The notes: generated by a model from the letters alone, not told the origin. Positions 17,059 through 25,700 are shown, counted from the first letter of the stretch. The stretch is DNA of 64,000 nt from LMUY01 sp965276785 (GCA_965276785.1 OZ255629.1:3348001-3412000), one strand, 5' to 3'. Numbers and translations are program-made.

Positions 17059-17134
17059 GGGGCCATAGCTCAGTTGGTAGAGCGCCTGAATGGCATTCAG
17101 GAGGTCAGCGGTTCGACCCCGCTTGGCTCCACCA
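17059..17134 (+). tRNA. tRNA-Ala (GGC)
   Basis: A 76-nt cloverleaf. The acceptor stem GGGGCCA pairs with TGGCTCC, and the D arm is GCTCAGTTGGTAGAGC. The anticodon stem CCTGA/TCAGG encloses loop ATGGCAT with anticodon GGC. The T arm contains GTTCGAC, and CCA is encoded at the 3' end. It follows scoB by 69 bases. No integrase or duplicated tRNA end is seen nearby. Confidence 0.97.
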
Positions 17135-17236
17135 TTTCCGAACAAGGATGTAGCGAGCTTTTCGCCCCGGCTTGGACACCGCCCGGTCGGAGCTACGAGA
17201 TCGTGCTGATCGGCGGCACGACCGTGAGGTCAGGGT

Positions 17237-18199
17237 CTAGAACATGGCGCCGGGCCATTCGACAACGGCGCTGCGAATCGCAGGCAGCGCCTCCGTCGCG
17301 GCGGAGAAGCGGGCGACTTCCGGCAGGCGTCCGGCCTCCCATACGCTGGCCACGCCCATGTTCTTCATCCGCAGCAGCTCGACGCCCCAGAACAGGTCGG
17401 CCAAAGTCAGCGCGTCACGGTAGAGCCAAGTGGTGCTGCGCTGGGCGAGCTTGACCTCGAGCGACTGCAGCGCGCGTTCGGCGCGGGCATAAGCGGCCTG
17501 CATGGCTTCGGCGGAGAACAGCTCGTTGGCGGCTGACAGCTCTTTGGCGCGCTTGGCGGTGTAGGCCTGAACCAGCGTTTCGTCGCCAGCATGTTCTTGC
17601 AGGTACTGGTCGCACCAAGCCACTTTCTTGGCAGAGAAACTGCCGCCGGTGCTCTGCTTGGTGCTGACGCTTTCTGAGGCCGTGGGAGTACGGCCCATCA
17701 GCAGTTGATAATTTGGCAAGTTGTCAACGATGGTCAACTCCTGGTCGATGGCGGCGGCGAGGTTGGCGGGGCGCAGTCGCTCGGCGTCGGCAACCTGGCT
17801 ATCCAGGGTGAGGCAGATGCGCTTGGAATCGACCACCACGTCGCCGATTTGCCAATCCACCAGGGTCGGCACCACGGCCCCGTCGCAGCCACCTGCGCTG
17901 GCCGACGTGCTACCGCTGTGATGGGAGACGAGCGCGCCGCCGTATTGCTCGCAGCCGAGCATGCGCAGGCGGACATAGCCCGGCAGGTAGGTTTGGCCGA
18001 GAAACATGTTCAGCGTGTTGCTCGCGTAAGCGATCGCGTGCTGCGCCAACACAGTGCGGACTTTTTGCGAGCAGATGGAGTTCGCCCCGTGGAACAACTC
18101 GTAGCGTGGCGCCTGACCTGGTGCCGCCCCGATCAGTGGCGATTGGCTGCCGAGTGCCTCGCGAGCCCCGGCGACAACGCGTTCGAGCAACTGGTCCAT
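17237..18199 (-). CDS. GST-like protein, possibly related to LinD-type dehalogenases
   Basis: A 320-residue protein. A glutathione-transferase-like N-terminal domain begins near residue 33 (YELFHGANSICSQKVRTVL) and ends with PTLVDW. A long helical C-terminal domain follows, with TWLYRDALTLADLFWGVEL. The Ser-Ile-Cys-Ser-Gln-Lys segment resembles the active-site region of the GSTs that carry out reductive dehalogenation (LinD/PcpC group), but this is a resemblance only. Ordinary GSTs are about 220 residues; the extra length lies in the N-terminal leader and in inserts (GSTSASAGGCDGA and a Ser/Thr-rich loop). It is cytoplasmic, stands alone, and has a family B repeat upstream of its start. Confidence 0.62.
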   Translation of the reverse strand: MDQLLERVVAGAREALGSQSPLIGAAPGQAPRYELFHGANSICSQKVRTVLAQHAIAYASNTLNMFLGQTYLPGYVRLRMLGCEQYGGALVSHHSGSTSASAGGCDGAVVPTLVDWQIGDVVVDSKRICLTLDSQVADAERLRPANLAAAIDQELTIVDNLPNYQLLMGRTPTASESVSTKQSTGGSFSAKKVAWCDQYLQEHAGDETLVQAYTAKRAKELSAANELFSAEAMQAAYARAERALQSLEVKLAQRSTTWLYRDALTLADLFWGVELLRMKNMGVASVWEAGRLPEVARFSAATEALPAIRSAVVEWPGAMF

Positions 18200-18213
18200 T
18201 GCTGCCTCCGGTT

Positions 18214-18318
18214 TAGAGCATGACCGCTGCTGGTAGCCGAAGCGCTCCTGCTCTAACTCTTTGTTTGAGAGGCTGATTCACGCTTCAGGTTGATCCAACC
18301 CTGAAGCGATCAGGCTCT
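18214..18318. repeat. Palindromic repeat family B, copy 1
   Basis: About 105 bp running from TAGAGCATGAC to GCGATCAGGCTCT. It contains CTAACTCTTTGTTTGAGAGG, GCTGATTCACGC, and a hairpin made of CGCTTCAGGTTG and its near complement. Close relatives lie at 26991-27096 and 44299-44397, both intergenic. No coding capacity. Confidence 0.85.
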
Positions 18319-18371
18319 CACCCGATGATGCCGCATTGCAGGCCGGCTGGCGAGACAGTGGCGGGATTGGC

Positions 18372-19295
18372 TCAACCAACGCTTACCTCCACACTCACCG
18401 CCATGCTGCCGAACGCGCCATGGGGACCGAGAAAACTGCCGGCGATCGGCACCGCCTGCTGCGGGGTGCGCGCGACGCTCACCCGGATGAGGTTGCGGCC
18501 GGCGATCCAGCCATTGGTCGGGTCGAACTCCACCCAGCCGGCGCCGGGCAGGTAGATTTCGATCCAGGCATGAGTGGCGCCGCCGCCCAAGGCGGGGGTG
18601 CTGCCGGGGGTGAGGTGCTCGTCGTAAAGGTAGCCGCTGACGAAACGGGCGGCCAGGCCGAGCGAGCGGACCGCCTCCATCATGAACAGGGCGAAGTCGC
18701 GACAGGCGCCGGCGCCGGAAGCGAGCGTCACCAGGGGATCGTTGGTGCCCTCGGCTTGGCGGCTTTCGTAGCGGAATTCGGCCCGGATCGCCTCCGTCAT
18801 GGCGGTGAGCATGGCCATGGTCTGGGTGGGCGCCCCGCGCGTGAGGAAGCGGTGCGCCCAGGCATCCAGCCGGCGATCTGGGTCTGGATAGTGGCGTTCG
18901 ATGGAGCGGGCGAGGTCCGGGACTTCGGCGGAGGTGTAGCTGAATGGGTATTCCTCAGCCGCCGGGTCGAGCGGGAGGTCGGCGCGGGTGGGGTAATGGT
19001 GCAGGTCGAGGCGCGAGGTGATGCGCAGGGCGGCGACACGCGGCGCAGCGGGGAAAGCCAGGTAACAGACGGAGTTGCCGAACACGTCATGCGCCCAGCG
19101 CGTCGCACTGGCGGGCGGGGAGACGCTCAAGCGGGTTTCCAGCAGACGCAGGTCGTGGCTGTCGCGCGGGCGGAGCATGAGGCGGTGCTCCAGCAGTTGC
19201 ACCGGAGCTTCGTAGCGGTATTCGGTGGTATGAGTGACGCGGACGCGGGGCATGGCCTTGGGTGTTCCGGTCGGCGGATTGGGAAGCTGATTCAT
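18372..19295 (-). CDS. Transglutaminase-like family protein
   Basis: A 307-residue protein. The N-terminal bacterial transglutaminase-like beta domain (about residues 15-140; RVTHTTEYRYEAPV) is followed by a transglutaminase core. The catalytic Cys is in GAGACRDFA, the His in THAWIEIY, and the Asp in FDPTNG, so the triad is intact. No signal peptide is obvious, suggesting a cytoplasmic place. Family members are often found with circularly permuted ATP-grasp and alpha-E proteins; these partners are not present here. The start may be either ATG 19295 or the internal ATG at 19253 (MPRVRVTHTT), which would match the family start better. The target is unknown. Confidence 0.87.
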   Translation of the reverse strand: MNQLPNPPTGTPKAMPRVRVTHTTEYRYEAPVQLLEHRLMLRPRDSHDLRLLETRLSVSPPASATRWAHDVFGNSVCYLAFPAAPRVAALRITSRLDLHHYPTRADLPLDPAAEEYPFSYTSAEVPDLARSIERHYPDPDRRLDAWAHRFLTRGAPTQTMAMLTAMTEAIRAEFRYESRQAEGTNDPLVTLASGAGACRDFALFMMEAVRSLGLAARFVSGYLYDEHLTPGSTPALGGGATHAWIEIYLPGAGWVEFDPTNGWIAGRNLIRVSVARTPQQAVPIAGSFLGPHGAFGSMAVSVEVSVG

Positions 19296-19340
19296 GGGTG
19301 AGGTTTCGTCAACCGCGGAGCCTCAGTAGTATCGCTTTGT

Positions 19341-19356
19341 CTACACAAAGGTGTAG
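19341..19356 (+). promoter_or_regulatory. Palindromic operator candidate upstream of brnTA
   Basis: CTACAC-AAAG-GTGTAG is a perfect 6-4-6 inverted repeat ending four bases before the first brnT ATG. It overlaps a second perfect repeat, CTTTGT-CTAC-ACAAAG (19335-19350). BrnA antitoxins repress their own promoter through a C-terminal ribbon-helix-helix domain, so this is a natural binding site. The assignment rests on position and symmetry. Confidence 0.6.
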
Positions 19357-19359
19357 CGT

Positions 19360-19671
19360 ATGCGATGCACGGCGTGGTTTCAGGGTTCGAATGGGGACGC
19401 GGGAAACCTTGAGCATTGCCGAAAACACGGCGTTTCTAGGTCAGAGATCGAAGACGTGTTCGCCGCCCCGATTATGCTCCTTCCCGACCCCGGCCATTCG
19501 CAGGCCGAGCGGCGGTTTAAAGCCATTGGCAGGACCAGACAGAGGCGGCCCGTGTTCGTTATCTTCGCCATTCGGGAGCGCGGCGGGCAACGCTCCATCC
19601 CGCCCGTCAGCGCTCGCTCCATGCATCGTGCGGAGATTGAGAGCTATGAGAGAGAAAATCCCGACGTTTAG
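19360..19671 (+). CDS. brnT: BrnT-family toxin, N-terminus apparently frameshifted
   Basis: The body of the protein is a BrnT ribonuclease toxin of the RelE-like fold (NLEHCRKHGVSRSEIEDVF, then RRPVFVIFAIRE and IPPVSARSMHRAEIESYE). The frame open from the ATG at 19360 gives 103 residues but starts with MRCTAWFQGSNGDAGN, which is not like the family. If one G is removed from the four-G run at 19393-19396, translation from the ATG at 19365 becomes MHGVVSGFEWDAGNLEH. This restores the FEWD-x-x-N start that BrnT proteins share. So the gene has probably lost its true N-terminal strand by a 1-bp insertion, or there is a sequence error. Its antitoxin overlaps its 3' end by 26 bases. Confidence 0.8.
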   Translation: MRCTAWFQGSNGDAGNLEHCRKHGVSRSEIEDVFAAPIMLLPDPGHSQAERRFKAIGRTRQRRPVFVIFAIRERGGQRSIPPVSARSMHRAEIESYERENPDV

Positions 19672-19912
19672 AACCGACAAGGAAGCGCAGGACTTTGTCG
19701 ATACCGCCGACCTCACACAATATGATTTGTCGGCCGGAACACCGGTTCAATTCGAGTTCGAAGCGAAAGCCGCTCACATCAACATGCGCGTTCCAAAACC
19801 GCTGCTCGACGCGGTGAAGGACCGCGCCAAGATGCGTGGCATCCCTTACACACGCTTGATCCGTCAGTTGATCGAGCGAGAGGTGTCTCTTCCCAGCAAG
19901 CCGCAGGGATAA
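19646..19912 (+). CDS. brnA: BrnA-family antitoxin
   Basis: An 88-residue partner of BrnT. The N-terminal half (FRTDKEAQDFVDTADLTQYD) is the toxin-binding part. The C-terminal half (INMRVPKPLLDAVKDRAKMRGIPYTRLIRQLIEREV) is a ribbon-helix-helix DNA-binding domain of the CopG type. It begins with ATG at 19646, inside the toxin reading frame, the normal brnT-brnA arrangement in which toxin precedes antitoxin. It is expected to repress the operon, probably through the palindrome at 19341. The antitoxin is intact. Confidence 0.88.
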   Translation: MREKIPTFRTDKEAQDFVDTADLTQYDLSAGTPVQFEFEAKAAHINMRVPKPLLDAVKDRAKMRGIPYTRLIRQLIEREVSLPSKPQG

Positions 19913-19916
19913 GCCG

Positions 19917-20438
19917 ATGGAGAAAAGCAGCCCTCGTGCTTTCAAGGCGCCGCACGTGCCGAGTTCATCAATGCGTGTTTGGCTTCAGACGCTGCCTGCC
20001 GCGTTGGTCACCAGCACAACGGCAAGCCTCACGTCGACGGTGGCGCTGGCCGTCCTGGCGGAGTTCGAAGGCCAAGGCGCGCTACAGCCGCTGAATGCCA
20101 CCAGTCACTGGCTGCATGGCGAGCAGGCGGCCTCCTGCACGCGCGTCGACCTGGCCCACACGGCGGTCGGCTACGCGACCCATCACGCCGCCACGCTGTT
20201 CTGGGCGGTGCTGTTCGAGCGGCTGCTCGGGCGGCAGCGCTCCCGGCGGCCCTTGCCCCTGGTTCGTGACGCACTTGGCATGTCGGCCTTTGCCGCCGCG
20301 GTCGATTACACCATCACGCCCAAGCGGTTCACGCCAGGATGGGAGTTTGTGCTGTCCAAGCGGTCGATGGCCGCTGCGTATGCCGCGATGGCGCTCGGAC
20401 TGGCCATTGGCGCCGCCAGCACCCGGTCGCGCGATTGA
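19917..20438 (+). CDS. Putative integral membrane protein
   Basis: A 173-residue protein with four probable membrane segments: about residues 25-50 (LPAALVTSTTASLTSTVALAVLAEF), 80-105 (HTAVGYATHHAATLFWAVLF), 118-132 (ALGMSAFAAAVDYTI), and 150-167 (MAAAYAAMALGLAIGAAS). It starts four bases after brnA, so it may be co-transcribed, or it may start at the internal ATG at 19971. The His/Thr-rich second segment is notable. The function is not recognised. Confidence 0.6.
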   Translation: MEKSSPRAFKAPHVPSSSMRVWLQTLPAALVTSTTASLTSTVALAVLAEFEGQGALQPLNATSHWLHGEQAASCTRVDLAHTAVGYATHHAATLFWAVLFERLLGRQRSRRPLPLVRDALGMSAFAAAVDYTITPKRFTPGWEFVLSKRSMAAAYAAMALGLAIGAASTRSRD

Positions 20439-20495
20439 CCGGGCGGACCCGCTGCCGACAGGATAGTCCCCGGTTGGCATGCGGAGGACGGTGGA

Positions 20496-22541
20496 TTGAC
20501 CTGGCGCGTCGGCGTTGACTCCGGAGGCACCTTTACCGACATCTGCCTGTTCGACGACGAGAGCGGCCAGGTTGCAGTGTGGAAGGTGTCGTCCACGCCG
20601 GACGATCCGTCGCGCGGGATCGCCGACGGGTTGGAACAGGGGCTGGCTCAGGTCGGCGCGGCGGCGGCGGCGGTGAGCTATTTCGGCCATGGCACTACCG
20701 TCGGCACCAACGCGCTGATCCAGCATCGCGGGGTGAAGACCGGGCTCGTTACCACCGAGGGGTTCCGCGACCTGCTGGAGATCGGGCGGCAGAAGCGGCC
20801 GGACCTATACGACCTGATGGTGGAGAAGCCGCCCGTGCTGGCCGCGCGGGACCTGCGCATCGGCGTGCCGGAGCGGCTGCGGCATGACGGCACGGTGGAG
20901 ACCGCGCTGGATCAGCAGGCGGTGCGGTCGGCGGCGCGCGCCTTGCGGGAGGCGGAGGTGGCGGCGGTGGCGGTTTGCTTCCTCTACGGCTTCGTCCGCC
21001 CGGAACACGAAGAGACCGCGCGCCGGATCTTGGCGGAAGAACTGCCCGGCGCCTTCATCTGCACCGGCCACGAGGTGGCGCCGGAGTTCCGCGAATACGA
21101 GCGGATGAGCACGGCGGTGGTGAACGCCTATCTCGGCCCGGTGATGCAGGGCTACATCCGCCGCCTGGCCGACCGGCTGGCCACGCTCGGGGTGCGCGCC
21201 GCGCCGCACCTGACGCAGTCCAACGGCGGCGTGATCGGCTTCGAGCAGGCGGCGCGGCTGCCGGTGCGCACCGTGCTGTCCGGCCCCAGTACCGGCGTGG
21301 TGGCGGCGCAGGAGGTGGGGCGGGCGGCCGGCTTGCCCGACCTGATTACCTTCGATATGGGCGGCACCAGCACGGATGTGGCGCTGTTGCAGGGCGGGGC
21401 GTGCCGGCTGACCAGCGAGGCCAGCGTGCATGGCTACCCGATCAAGGCGCCGATGCTGGACATCCACACGGTGGGCGCCGGCGGCGGCTCGATTGCGTTC
21501 GTGGACAGCGGCGGGCTGCTGAAAGTGGGGCCGCGCTCCTGCGGCGCGTTCCCGGGCCCGGTCTGCTACGGCCAGGGCAACACCGAAGCAGCGGTGACCG
21601 ACGCCAACGTGGTGTTGCAGACCTTGAACCCGTCGCACCTGCTGGCCGGCCGCATGGCGGTGCGGCAGGACTTGGCGCGGGAGGCGGTCGGGCGGCTGGC
21701 GGCGCAACTCGGGCTGGGGCTGATGGAGACGGCGCAGGGCATCGTGAGCGTGGTGACTGCGAACATGGCGCGGGCGATCCGGGTGGTGAGCGTGCAGCGC
21801 GGGCACGATCCGCGGGACTACACGCTGGCCGCGTTTGGCGGGGCCGGGCCGCTGCATGCGGCGCGGCTGGCGCGCGAGCTGGAGGTGCGGCGGGTGCTGG
21901 TGCCGCTGCACCCGGGCATCCTGTGCGCCATGGGGCTGCTTCTGACGGACTTGCGCTCGGATTTCGCGGCCACGCGGTTGACCACGCTGGCGCCGGGCGT
22001 GGAGGCGGCGGTGGAGCAGGTGTTCGCCGGCCTGCGCACCCAGGCGGAGGCGTGGTTCGAGGCGGAGGGGAGCCTGGAACGCCGGGTCGCCCGCACGGTG
22101 GACATGCGCTACGCCGGGCAGAATTACGAGCTGGCGGTGGCGCTGCCGGACGGACCGGTGACGCAAGCAAGCCTGGACGCGCTGGCCGATGGCTTCGCCA
22201 CCGCGCACCGGCAGATGTATGGCTTCGTGGCGGCGGGCGAGGCGGTGCAGCTCGTCACGTTCCGCATCCTTGCCACCGGGCTGGTTCCCAAGGCGCAGTT
22301 CGAGCCGCAACCAGAGGCTGGGCCGGACGCGTCGGAGGCTATCCTGGGCGCGCGTGACGTCTGGTTGCCGGAAGCGGGCGGCCTGGTGTCCTGCCCGGTG
22401 TACCATCGCGACCGGCTGCGGGCCGGCAACCGCTTCGCCGGGCCGGCCATCGTGGAGCAGATGGACGCGACAACGCTGGTGCTGCCCGGCATGGTGGCGG
22501 TGGTGGAGCCGTATCGGAACCTGGTGCTGGAGTTCACATGA
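20496..22541 (+). CDS. hyuA: Hydantoinase/oxoprolinase subunit A
   Basis: A 681-residue protein of the HyuA family, which with HyuB makes ATP-dependent N-methylhydantoinases, 5-oxoprolinases and acetone carboxylase-like enzymes. The ASKHA-type ATP site is seen in VDSGGTFTDICLFDD (residues 5-19) and FDMGGTSTDVALLQGG. Further signatures are FGHGTTVGTNALIQ and FGGAGPLHAARLARELEV. The start is a TTG at 20496 with a GGAGG site at 20483-20487 and an upstream stop close by, so no better start exists. The hyuB gene overlaps by four bases. A solute-binding protein follows, suggesting an imported cyclic amide or amino acid derivative as substrate. Confidence 0.93.
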   Translation: MTWRVGVDSGGTFTDICLFDDESGQVAVWKVSSTPDDPSRGIADGLEQGLAQVGAAAAAVSYFGHGTTVGTNALIQHRGVKTGLVTTEGFRDLLEIGRQKRPDLYDLMVEKPPVLAARDLRIGVPERLRHDGTVETALDQQAVRSAARALREAEVAAVAVCFLYGFVRPEHEETARRILAEELPGAFICTGHEVAPEFREYERMSTAVVNAYLGPVMQGYIRRLADRLATLGVRAAPHLTQSNGGVIGFEQAARLPVRTVLSGPSTGVVAAQEVGRAAGLPDLITFDMGGTSTDVALLQGGACRLTSEASVHGYPIKAPMLDIHTVGAGGGSIAFVDSGGLLKVGPRSCGAFPGPVCYGQGNTEAAVTDANVVLQTLNPSHLLAGRMAVRQDLAREAVGRLAAQLGLGLMETAQGIVSVVTANMARAIRVVSVQRGHDPRDYTLAAFGGAGPLHAARLARELEVRRVLVPLHPGILCAMGLLLTDLRSDFAATRLTTLAPGVEAAVEQVFAGLRTQAEAWFEAEGSLERRVARTVDMRYAGQNYELAVALPDGPVTQASLDALADGFATAHRQMYGFVAAGEAVQLVTFRILATGLVPKAQFEPQPEAGPDASEAILGARDVWLPEAGGLVSCPVYHRDRLRAGNRFAGPAIVEQMDATTLVLPGMVAVVEPYRNLVLEFT

Positions 22542-24166
22542 CAGCCTCTGTCGATCCCATCACGGTCGAGGTCATCGGCAGCGCGCTCTCGTCCATTACC
22601 GAGGAGATGGGCGAGGCGCTGGTGCGCGCGAGCTACTCCACTAACATCAAGGAACGGCGGGACTGCTCCACCGCGCTGTTCAACGTCCGTGGCGACACGC
22701 TGTGCCAGGCCGAGCACATCCCGATGCATCTCGGCTCGTTCATCGGCATCATCCCGCACATCCTCAAGCGCCATCCGGTGGCGGAGATGCAGCCCGGCGA
22801 CGTGTTCGTGGGCAACGACGCCTACGAGGGCGGCGGCACCCACCTGCCGGATATCGTGCTGGCCGAACCGGTGTTCGTGGACGGCGCGATGGTGGCCTGG
22901 GCGGTGAACACGGCGCACCATTCGGATTTCGCCGACCGGGGGCACGCGCATATCTATCAGGAGGGGCTGCGCATCCCGCCGATCCGGCTGTATCGCGCGG
23001 GGGTGCTGCAGGCGGATGTGCAGGAGCTGATCCTGCTCAACTGCCAGGTGCCGCGGGAGCGGCTGTCGGACCTGCGGGCGCAGATGGCGGCCAACCGGCT
23101 GGGCGTGGAGCGGCTGGCGGCGCTGTGCGGCAAGTACGGCCGCGATACCGTGCTGGCGGCGGCGGACGCGCTGCTGGACTATGCCGAGCGCAAGATGCGG
23201 GCTGGGATCATGGCGATTCCAGACGGCAGCTACCGGTTCAGCGACGTGTTTGACGATCCGGAGATCGAAGGCGAGCTGGCGATGTCCTGCGTCATCCAGG
23301 TGGCCGGCGACGAGATGCACCTGCATTTCGATGCGCCGGACCAGGTGCGGGCCGGGCTGAACATGGTGCACACTGCGCTGCTTTCGACCGTGTATTACGC
23401 GGTGAAGGCGGTGGTGGACCCGACCGTGCTGCCCAATGCCGGGCTGGCGCGGCCGCTGCACGTTACGGCGCGGCGAGGTTCGGTGGTGAGTTGCGTGCAT
23501 CCGGCGGCGGTGAACGGACGCATCGGAGCGTGCCAGCGCGTGGTGGATTTGATCCATGGGGCACTGGCGCAAGCGGTGCCGGGCCGGGTGTCGGCAGCGC
23601 ATAACGGGTCGGTGGCGGTGGCCAGCTTCATCGGCACGCAGGCGGACGGCTCGGCCTGGATCTATCTCGAAACCATCGGCGGCGGGTTCGGCGCCCGGCA
23701 GGGTCGGGACGGGCTGGACGGCGTGCACGTGCATATGACCAACACCAGCAACCTGCCGGTGGAGGCGCTCGAGATCGAGTATCCGTTGACGGTGCTGCGC
23801 TACGAGCTGGTGGATGGGTCGGGCGGTGCCGGGCAGCAGCGCGGCGGCATGGGGTTGCGGCGGGTGTACCGGGCGGAGGCGCCGAGCCGCTTGCGCATGC
23901 AGGGCTCGCGACTACTGTCGGCGCCCTGGGGGCTGGCGGGCGGGCTGCCGGGGGGCCGTGGCCGCTTTGGCTATGGGCCTGGCGTCGCTGCGTTCGTTGG
24001 CGGCAGCGGCGAGCTGGAGGCGGGGCAAACGGTGGAGATCGTGACGCCGGGCGCCGGCGGTTTCGGGCCGCCGGCCGCGCGCGCAGCTGCAGCGGTGCAG
24101 CGCGACATCGCCGAAGCCCGGATTTCGGCGGCGGAGGCGCGCGCCGTCTACCCGCAATTCGAATAG
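22538..24166 (+). CDS. hyuB: Hydantoinase/oxoprolinase subunit B
   Basis: A 542-residue HyuB family protein. Typical sequence includes DPITVEVIGSALSSITEEMGEALVRASYSTNIKERRD at the N-terminus, GDVFVGNDAYEGG-HLPDI, and HSDFADRGH. The last is a His/Asp-rich stretch that probably binds metal. A C-terminal YELVDGSGGAGQQRGGMG completes the family pattern. The ATG overlaps the hyuA stop (ATGA), implying coupled translation and a stoichiometric AB complex. It is intact and of normal length. Confidence 0.93.
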   Translation: MTASVDPITVEVIGSALSSITEEMGEALVRASYSTNIKERRDCSTALFNVRGDTLCQAEHIPMHLGSFIGIIPHILKRHPVAEMQPGDVFVGNDAYEGGGTHLPDIVLAEPVFVDGAMVAWAVNTAHHSDFADRGHAHIYQEGLRIPPIRLYRAGVLQADVQELILLNCQVPRERLSDLRAQMAANRLGVERLAALCGKYGRDTVLAAADALLDYAERKMRAGIMAIPDGSYRFSDVFDDPEIEGELAMSCVIQVAGDEMHLHFDAPDQVRAGLNMVHTALLSTVYYAVKAVVDPTVLPNAGLARPLHVTARRGSVVSCVHPAAVNGRIGACQRVVDLIHGALAQAVPGRVSAAHNGSVAVASFIGTQADGSAWIYLETIGGGFGARQGRDGLDGVHVHMTNTSNLPVEALEIEYPLTVLRYELVDGSGGAGQQRGGMGLRRVYRAEAPSRLRMQGSRLLSAPWGLAGGLPGGRGRFGYGPGVAAFVGGSGELEAGQTVEIVTPGAGGFGPPAARAAAAVQRDIAEARISAAEARAVYPQFE

Positions 24167-24179
24167 AGGAGCGAGCGCC

Positions 24180-25700
24180 ATGGCGCTTACCCGCCGCTAC
24201 GTGATTGCCGCTGGGCTTGCCGCGGGGGCGCTGCCGGTCCTGCGCGGGCCCGCCTCCGCGGCGGGGGACCAGAGGGCGCTGCGGTTCGGGCTGAGCTCGT
24301 ATCCGCCGTCGTTCATGCCCTGGATTCAGGCCGGCACCGCCGCGGGCACGATCACGCTGCTGACCCATCGCGGCCTGACCTCCTACGACCCGGCGGGCAA
24401 TCTGCGCGGCGAGCTGGCCGAGCATTGGGAGCGCGACGGCGAGGCGGGCTGGCTGTTCCACCTGCGGGAGGCGCAGTTCCATAACGGAGCCCCGGTCACC
24501 GCGGCCGACGTGAAGTGGACGTTGGAGCAGGTCGCGGCGGAGCGGTCGCTGGCCTACATGAAGACGCAGATGCAGGGCATCGATCGGGTGGAAACGCCCG
24601 ATGCCCGCACCGTGCGGATCGTCATGAAGCAGCCGACCGTCACGCTGCCGATCTGGTTGGCGGCGTATGAGATGCCGGTGGTGGCGCAAGGCAGCGGCAG
24701 CACGCCGGTGGGCTGCGGCCCGTTCGTGATCGAGGCGCAGGACCGCGGCGTGGGCATCACGCTCAAGCCTTGGGACAAGTTCTACCGGCCGGGGCTGCCC
24801 AAGCTGCCCGGCATCGACGTGGTGGTGTATGCCGACGAGACTGCCCGCGTGGCGGCGCTGCAGGCGGGCGACGTGGACCTGATCGAGTACGTGCCATGGC
24901 AATCTATGGCGGGCATCGAGGCGGACCCCAAGCTCAAGCTAGAAACCACCAACGGTCCGTTCATGTATGTGACGTTCAATGGAAAGAGCGGGCCGTTTAC
25001 CGATCCGCGGGTGCGGCTGGCGGTGGCGCTGGCAGTTAAGCGGGACGAGATCGTCAAGAGCGTGTTTTTCGGCCGCGGCGCCCCGCTGGAGGGCTTGCCG
25101 ATCATGGCTGGCAGCCTGTTCTACGACGAGGCTCTGGCGCAGGCGTGGCGCTATGATCCGGGCCGGGCGAAGCAGTTGCTGGCGGAGGCCGGCCGCGCGG
25201 AGGGGTTCGCCTGCACCCTGCTCGCCACCGCGCAGTATGGCATGCACAAGGACACGGCGGTGCTGATGCAGCAGCATTTGGCCGAAATCGGCATTCAGGT
25301 GCAGCTCGCCCTGCCGGATTGGGCGACCCGGGTGGCCCTGGGCAATCGCGGCCAGTACGAGTTCGCGGTCGGCGGCAGCACTACGGACGGCAACGACCCG
25401 GATGGGCTGGCGCCGCTGCTGGACTCCTCGCTGGGCTCGAGCGTGGCGCGCTCGTACGATCTGCGTGTGCCGCAACTGGAGCAGTTGTTCGCGGCTGGGC
25501 GGGCGGAGTTCGACCCGGCCAAACGCCGGGCCATTTACGCGGACCTGCAACGCGTGGCGACCGAGCAGGTGCCGGCCGCGTTCCTGGCCTGGCGCTCGCA
25601 GGGCTATGCGATGAAGCGGGAGGTGACGGGCTTCACCAACATGCCAGGGGCGCTGACGTTCTTTTCGGGGGCGACGCTGGAGGAGACCCGTTTTGCGTAA
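24180..25700 (+). CDS. ABC transporter substrate-binding protein (peptide/opine family 5)
   Basis: A 506-residue periplasmic binding protein of the SBP_bac_5 family. The N-terminus MALTRRYVIAAGLAAGALP...ASA is a Tat- or Sec-type signal peptide (twin Arg at residues 5-6) with a cleavage site near residue 27. The core shows LRFGLSSYPPSFMPW, LTHRGLTSYDPAGNLRGELAEHWE, FHLREAQFHNGAPVTAADVKWTLE, and DPRVRLAVALAVKRDEI. A GAGGAGCGA ribosome site lies just before the ATG, 13 bases after hyuB, so it is the third gene of the hyu operon. No permease or ATPase genes follow, so it must use transporter parts encoded elsewhere. Confidence 0.92.
   Translation: MALTRRYVIAAGLAAGALPVLRGPASAAGDQRALRFGLSSYPPSFMPWIQAGTAAGTITLLTHRGLTSYDPAGNLRGELAEHWERDGEAGWLFHLREAQFHNGAPVTAADVKWTLEQVAAERSLAYMKTQMQGIDRVETPDARTVRIVMKQPTVTLPIWLAAYEMPVVAQGSGSTPVGCGPFVIEAQDRGVGITLKPWDKFYRPGLPKLPGIDVVVYADETARVAALQAGDVDLIEYVPWQSMAGIEADPKLKLETTNGPFMYVTFNGKSGPFTDPRVRLAVALAVKRDEIVKSVFFGRGAPLEGLPIMAGSLFYDEALAQAWRYDPGRAKQLLAEAGRAEGFACTLLATAQYGMHKDTAVLMQQHLAEIGIQVQLALPDWATRVALGNRGQYEFAVGGSTTDGNDPDGLAPLLDSSLGSSVARSYDLRVPQLEQLFAAGRAEFDPAKRRAIYADLQRVATEQVPAAFLAWRSQGYAMKREVTGFTNMPGALTFFSGATLEETRFA

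Noticed and set aside
17059..17134. Integration site at tRNA-Ala
   Set aside because: No integrase gene and no repeat of the tRNA 3' end in the following sequence; the downstream genes look chromosomal.
20805..22406. Long open frame on the strand opposite hyuA (about 530 codons)
   Set aside because: It is a GC-rich shadow of the well-supported hyuA gene. The translation is rich in Arg, His, Pro and Gln and has no family pattern or ribosome site.
22124..23734. Long open frame on the strand opposite hyuB
   Set aside because: Shadow of hyuB in high-GC DNA; low-complexity composition without domains.
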